Positions 61,101-64,000 of a DNA stretch of 64,000 nucleotides are shown here, piece by piece (positions within the stretch are counted from its first letter, which is position 1; each line of letters starts with the position of its first letter). The notes below the pieces were generated by a model. That model saw only the letters and a list, made by a program, of their open reading frames with translations. It was not told the DNA's origin and made no database searches. Position numbers and translations under genes: made by a program. This DNA comes from Callorhinus ursinus (taxonomy: Eukaryota > Chordata > Mammalia > Carnivora > Otariidae): the NCBI RefSeq assembly GCF_003265705.1, contig NW_020312775.1, forward strand, positions 695,330 through 759,329, in the 5' to 3' direction.

Positions 61101-63905
61101 CCAAGCCCTCACTTCTGGTATTCGTGTGCGAATTGTGATGTGTGGAACTTAAGATTTTTTGGAGGTGTTATTTCCTAGCTAGGAACAGTAAATTCACATG
61201 ATAGAAATGTATTTACCTGTGTGACTCAGTATAAGGTACTTCTTCATACTAGGAATTCAGATACAAATGGCCTGAAGTTGGACTAGATTAAATAGCATTT
61301 TCAGCTGGAGAGCCTCTTCCCTTTCAACTGGGCCTTCTCCTTTCTTTCTGCTTGTTCCTTGACTGACCCACCTTTCAGGATGGGAAGTAATTGGTGAAGA
61401 TGAAACCAAGGAAATAGAGAGTCAAGGCTCTATCCCAGGCTTTGCAATATCCTCAGGAATGAGTGACTATAAGCAGGCTCGTATCTCATCAGGTATGTCT
61501 ATAAAAGCGAAACAAGAGCTTCAGAAAGCGCAGGTGTTGACTGTGTGAAAGGCCAGTCTCCATAGACTCACAGGCCAATCACAGAAAAAAGGAGGCCTTT
61601 GCCCCCCTTTCCTCTTATTGGTCCCTCAGTGCTTCAGGGGTTTTAGATTGGTGTTCTAATCTCCCACCCATCCCTGGTATCCTAAATTCCCAGAGGCCCT
61701 TTGATACTCTAAATGTCCTGATCATTTTTTTAAAAGATTTTATTTATTTATTTAAGAGAGAGAATGAGAGAGAGAGAGCACATGAGAGGGGGGAGGGTCA
61801 GAGGGAGAAGCAGACTCTCTGCCGAGCAGGGAGCCCGATGCGGGACTCGATCCCAGGACTCCAGGATCATGACCTGAGCCGAAGGCAGTCGCTTAACCAA
61901 CTGAGCCACCCTGGCGCCCCTAAATGTCCTGATCATTGAATGCATGAATGAATGTTAGTGTTTTGCATTTTCTGTCATTGTTCTAGGAAGGGGATAATCT
62001 TCCATCAAGAGAATTATTTATAAAATGCATCGGTTGAGTGAATTTGAGGGGAGGGAGTATAACTGCAGCTAGAGTGGGAGTCATCTGAAGATTCATAGAG
62101 TTTTATCCTTCTCTTCCTTAAAACCAATAGACTTTGGTATGCTTCAGGAGATGTTCAGTGATTCTAGCAGTAACAGTGATGAGGAGGAGGAGGACGAGGA
62201 GGACGAGGAGGACGAGGAGGACGAGGAGGATGACTATGATGATGAGTACGAAGTTGAGGAAGAGGAGGACGATTATTATGAAGAGGATCTGGAAAGGGCT
62301 CTACAGGCCAAGTTCTTTGCATCTGGCCAGTATGAGGCAAAGGAAGGAGCCAGTTCAATAGGTAGGTTACAGAGGAAAACCAAAGGGGTGGGACAGAGTG
62401 GGTGGCAGTGCTGAAGATGGACTCTAAACATGTGTTAGATGCAAGGCTAAGTTTGAGAAGTTATTGCTGAGATGTGTAGTGGAGTTTTAGTTGATTTTGA
62501 TCTCAGTCCACCAGTTTAGGCTATATGTTTAGATAAAATTTCTGTCTATCTCCGTTAGTCATGGATATTCAGAAGCAGATTCATTACATGGAGAAAAAGC
62601 TCCAAGAGATTCGATGCAAAGCACAAAGACAGAGGCATCTCTTAATGAAAGTGGAAAACCTGATGCTCAAGGTAAAGTCCTGTTGGCTGGGATAAAGATA
62701 TCTTGAAATCTTACTTTCAAAATCCCATCTTTGTGTTTCTACTCATGTTATGTCTGTGCGGCATTCTTATTCATTTGCACACCTAAAACAACCTTTTAGA
62801 AACCCCTAATAGAATATAACCCTATTCCTTTTACCTGAGTAATTTTGATCATCTCGCATAAGCAATTTTGGGAAGAGACCCGGAGACCTGAGATGATAAC
62901 TACCGATATTGAGCATTTGTTATGTGAAAGGCACATAAAGAGCTAACCATTTTCCATGTATCATCTCATTTCATCCTTGCATTCCTGAAATACAGGTACT
63001 GTCACTAGTCCTAGTTTATAGATAAGGAATTGGAAATTCAAAGAGGTTAAGTAACTTGCCGAAGACCACAGTAAGTGGTAAGACATAGATTAAGTCCTGT
63101 TGTTTGTACCAAAATGTATTCATCGCAGTGAAAGAAAGTTAACTAAATTCATTTTTAAATGTTATGATGCATGCCTTAACAGGAATAATTATCTTGCTTT
63201 ATTTTTGTTAACACATATTTCAACCAAAGGAAAATTTATGTTTAGGCTATGTTTGCATCCTTTTTTATAGTGAGGGAAATTCTGAAGAATCTGGAAAATT
63301 CCTTGCCAGATTTCATTTTTTGGAGAGCTGTAGTCATCAAAATGGAGCAACGTGACACAGAACTGTACCTCTTTAGAGTGTTGTCCTTTAGAATAACCAA
63401 GTGAGATGATAGATGTGGACACACTTTGGAAGATACAGCTGTATGGTATTATTATGATGTTGCATGAAGTACTATTTGGGAATAGTACTATTCTGCCCTA
63501 GTGCAGGGAAATGAATGAGTCAGCATCAAATTCCCAGCCAGTTTTTTAAATAGTTCACCACAGTCAAAGGATTTGTGCTAAAACTAAAAAAAAGGTGCCA
63601 TGAAGGCACTCCAACCATTTATTTTAGGGCAAGAAAAAAAATGCTGTGTGTAGGGTTATAAAATCCAATCAGATGGTTCTGTAGTTAAGGGGTACAAGTT
63701 CTTAGACTCTAAATCCTTTAAAAAGAGTGCTCTTGTGTTACAACTGACCATTTTCTTAACAAATTATTTGCCGAACTCTTTGTTTCGCTTGGTTCTCTTT
63801 TCCCTTGAAACTCAGCATTCATCATTTATGCAATTTGTTTTCCAGAGTCATTTACAGTCTGTCCTGGAGCAGCTTAAGTTACAGGAAATACAAAAAAATG
63901 AGCAG
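50095..63905 (+). CDS. TAF7L: TAF7L, TFIID subunit 7-like (exons 1-12, last exon outside)
   Basis: X-linked, testis-enriched paralogue of TAF7. It works in TFIID during spermatogenesis and has also been linked to adipocyte differentiation. Twelve exons in one frame encode about 475 residues here: an acidic N-terminal tail (exon 1), the TAFII55 N-terminal domain (ENQFILRLP ... through KHG, exons 2-6), the YIESPDV ... VKRLL and RWEVI segments, a long Asp/Glu tract (exon 10), and a C-terminal coiled coil (exons 11-12). By human comparison about 14 more residues lie in the exon past the window edge. Exon 5 contains an exact 69-bp in-frame duplication that human lacks. No frameshift or stop was found, so the gene looks functional. 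Confidence 0.95.
50600..51290 (+). promoter_or_regulatory. TAF7L: CpG island in TAF7L intron 1, possible alternative promoter
   Basis: Strong G+C and CpG enrichment, with GC boxes (for example ggaggggcgg near 50900) and an ETS-like tttccgg near 51078. A consensus splice donor, CGG|GTGAGT, lies at 51110/51111. A non-coding first exon ending there could splice to exon 2, whose ATG at 53355 matches the shorter human isoform start (MSESQDE). The poly-C run at 51034-51059 lies within it. Confidence 0.6.
51034..51059. repeat. Poly-C tract in CpG island
   Basis: Nearly pure C for 26 bases with one G. Could form i-motif/G-quadruplex and is an assembly-risk site. Confidence 0.95.
51930..51983. repeat. 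Compound TC/TG/TA microsatellite
   Basis: (TC)n passing into (TG)n then (TA)n, TAF7L intron 1. Confidence 0.95.
52585..52680 (+). mobile_element. MIR 3' fragment (TAF7L intron 1)
   Basis: aggattaaatgaaataatag followed by gatgtgcctggcatatagaa and the aaatgtta end. Confidence 0.75.
53353..53420 (+). CDS. TAF7L: TAF7L exon 2
   Basis: 68 bp, residues 87-109 (E-MSKSQDEPPHELENQFILRLPP). Start of the TAFII55 domain and of the short isoform (ATG at 53355). The acceptor is an unusual caaag|ag in an A-rich context with the pyrimidine tract set back. Donor gtaaga. Confidence 0.92.
54243..54321 (+). CDS. TAF7L: TAF7L exon 3
   Basis: 79 bp, residues 110-136 (EHASTVRKILHSRSVAMKDK). Acceptor tttttag, donor gtaagt. 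Confidence 0.92.
55136..55182. repeat. TA microsatellite
   Basis: (TA)n of about 23 units in TAF7L intron 3. Confidence 0.96.
55655..55788 (+). CDS. TAF7L: TAF7L exon 4
   Basis: 134 bp, residues 136-180: DGRHAVVEVEDVSLAAKVVD ... FYKTADISQ, the most conserved part of the TAFII55 domain. Acceptor cttcag, donor gtatgg. Confidence 0.95.
56449..56644 (+). CDS. TAF7L: TAF7L exon 5, with internal tandem duplication
   Basis: 196 bp, residues 181-246. MLVCTAD is followed by two identical copies of a 23-residue unit (GDLHSPLQEP ... IRKNE), then RERQKKYVWKHG. Human has a single, diverged copy (GDIHLSPEEP...). The duplication is a multiple of three, so the frame holds. Acceptor acgtag, donor gtaagt. 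Confidence 0.93.
56470..56607 (+). repeat. TAF7L: 69-bp exact tandem duplication in TAF7L exon 5
   Basis: Copies at 56470-56538 and 56539-56607 are identical by eye over all 69 bases, with no spacer. Each begins ggtgatctcc and ends aaaaatgaa. Perfect identity implies a recent event or an assembly error. Confidence 0.97.
56891..56946 (+). CDS. TAF7L: TAF7L exon 6
   Basis: 56 bp, residues 246-264 (I-TPPLKNVRKKRFRKTTKK). A basic segment closing the TAFII55 domain, likely to carry nuclear-localising charge. Acceptor ttttag, donor gttagt. Confidence 0.93.
57035..57150 (+). mobile_element. Ancient L2 3' fragment (TAF7L intron 6)
   Basis: ttattgtgagctaaatgcca ... cactgtgtggtagc ... gtgaacaaaaaccagacct. 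Confidence 0.6.
57655..57856 (-). mobile_element. CAN SINE in TAF7L intron 6
   Basis: Reverse SINE ending gagcaacccaggtgcccc, inserted in L1-derived sequence. Confidence 0.93.
58291..58677 (-). mobile_element. CAN SINE, interrupted (TAF7L intron 6)
   Basis: Reverse SINE ending gagccacccaggtgcccc, split by a second SINE. Flanked by ttgaatgtt on both sides (58275 and 58678 areas). Confidence 0.9.
58341..58540 (-). mobile_element. CAN SINE nested in another SINE
   Basis: Reverse SINE ending accacccgggcgccc, sitting in the GA-rich part of the outer SINE; same orientation. Confidence 0.92.
59298..59452 (-). mobile_element. CAN SINE, shortened
   Basis: Reverse SINE with internal loss, ending gagctacccaaacagccc. 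Confidence 0.9.
60053..60094 (+). CDS. TAF7L: TAF7L exon 7
   Basis: 42 bp, 14 codons (LPDFKSTEEISFPE), phase 0 at both ends. Matches the human segment VPDVKEMEKSSFTE that precedes YIESPDV. Because it is a phase-0 cassette it can be skipped without a frameshift; TAF7 lacks the segment. Acceptor ttcgtag, donor gtagag. Confidence 0.8.
60893..60967 (+). CDS. TAF7L: possible 5' extension of TAF7L exon 8
   Basis: 75 bp open in the exon 8 frame (EEGIPAKDRVVNDLTGIPPS...), preceded by the T-rich acceptor tttgtatgtag. If used, 25 residues are inserted before YIESPDV. I know of no human counterpart, so it may be intron or an alternative exon part. Confidence 0.35.
60968..61040 (+). CDS. TAF7L: TAF7L exon 8 (conserved acceptor)
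   Basis: 73 bp, residues 279-303 (YIESPDVEKEVKRLLCSDGEAVSA-R). The start is set to the AG before TAC, after the tract attcccccttcccccacttt, because this reproduces the human junction SFTE-YIES. An upstream AG at 60891-60892 is also in frame and would add 25 codons. Donor gtatcc is weak. Confidence 0.8.
61379..61492 (+). CDS. TAF7L: TAF7L exon 9
   Basis: 114 bp, residues 303-341 (WEVIGEDETKEIESQGSIPG ... SGMSDYKQARISS). Acceptor tttcag, donor gtatgt. Confidence 0.94.
61727..61919 (-). mobile_element. CAN SINE, young (TAF7L intron 9)
   Basis: TSD taaatgtcctgatcatt just before and after (from 61710 and 61921). Confidence 0.97.
62131..62361 (+). CDS. TAF7L: TAF7L exon 10 (acidic tract)
   Basis: 231 bp, residues 341-418. 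FGMLQEMFSDSSSNSDEE leads into an Asp/Glu run encoded by gaggac-type triplets (62178-62250), then DYYEEDLERALQAKFFASGQ. Length of such tracts varies between species. Acceptor ccaatag, donor gtaggt. Confidence 0.94.
   Translation, partial: TLVCFRRCSVILAVTVMRRRRTRRTRRTRRTRRMTMMMSTKLRKRRTIIMKRIWKGLYRPSSLHLASMRQRKEPVQ
62559..62671 (+). CDS. TAF7L: TAF7L exon 11
   Basis: 113 bp, residues 418-455 (VMDIQKQIHYMEKKLQEIRC ... KVENLMLK). Heptad-like coiled coil. Acceptor gttag, donor gtaaag. Confidence 0.94.
62915..63090 (-). mobile_element. MIR SINE (TAF7L intron 11)
   Basis: Reverse MIR: catctcatttcatccttgca, aaagaggttaagtaacttgc. Confidence 0.8.
63846..63905 (+). CDS. TAF7L: TAF7L exon 12
   Basis: 60 bp, residues 456-475 (SHLQSVLEQLKLQEIQKNEQ), continuing the coiled coil. 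Acceptor ttccag, donor gtgaga. The final human segment (about 14 residues after KNEK) is not in the window. Confidence 0.92.
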
Positions 63906-64000
63906 GTGAGAAGTGTGTTTTCAAACCACCTGGGAAACATTTGATACAAAGACTTCCCCACCCCCACCCCCAGGGTCATTTCTGGCCGCTCCTGTCACAG

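Overview
This window is vertebrate nuclear DNA, and the gene content identifies it as mammalian X-chromosome sequence. Three protein genes lie head to tail on the + strand: BTK (exons 6-19), TIMM8A (complete, two exons) and TAF7L (exons 1-12; the last exon lies past the right edge). In human this order corresponds to Xq22.1 read in the opposite direction. About thirty tRNA-derived CAN SINEs, many with perfect target-site duplications, mark the organism as a carnivore. Their consensus (gcctgggtggctcag ... caaataaataaaatcttt) looks arctoid (bear, seal or mustelid) rather than dog. That species call is inference.

Layout. 1-13020: 3' two thirds of BTK, covering residues 131-659 of the kinase (end of the PH/TH zinc module, proline-rich linker, SH3, SH2, kinase) and its 3' UTR. 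Every intron has GT..AG ends and the frame is intact throughout. 13380-13830: CpG island promoter of TIMM8A, only about 800 bp after the BTK stop. 13814-16550: TIMM8A, a 97-residue small Tim protein with twin CX3C motifs. 16560-49950: a gene-free, repeat-rich interval. It holds many SINEs, an LTR-like element, a near complete but broken L1 (33018-39063) with five nested insertions, a second broken L1 (43360-47400), and older L1, MIR and L2 debris. 49950-63905: TAF7L, the germline TFIID subunit paralogous to TAF7, with a CpG island inside intron 1 that looks like a second promoter.

The three genes do not act in one pathway. BTK is a B-cell signalling kinase, TIMM8A a mitochondrial intermembrane-space chaperone, and TAF7L a transcription factor subunit. 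The close BTK-TIMM8A spacing is known from human contiguous-gene deletions.

Most notable observations: (1) an exact in-frame 69-bp tandem duplication inside TAF7L exon 5; (2) a highly similar inverted repeat of about 350 bp, with arms in BTK intron 18 and downstream of TIMM8A, flanking BTK exon 19 and TIMM8A; (3) a probable alternative CpG-island first exon of TAF7L; (4) competing 3' splice sites at TAF7L exon 8; (5) one L1 copy that captured three tiny L1 tails and two SINEs. I found no prokaryotic system, CRISPR array or new protein family. All comparisons with human proteins are from memory.
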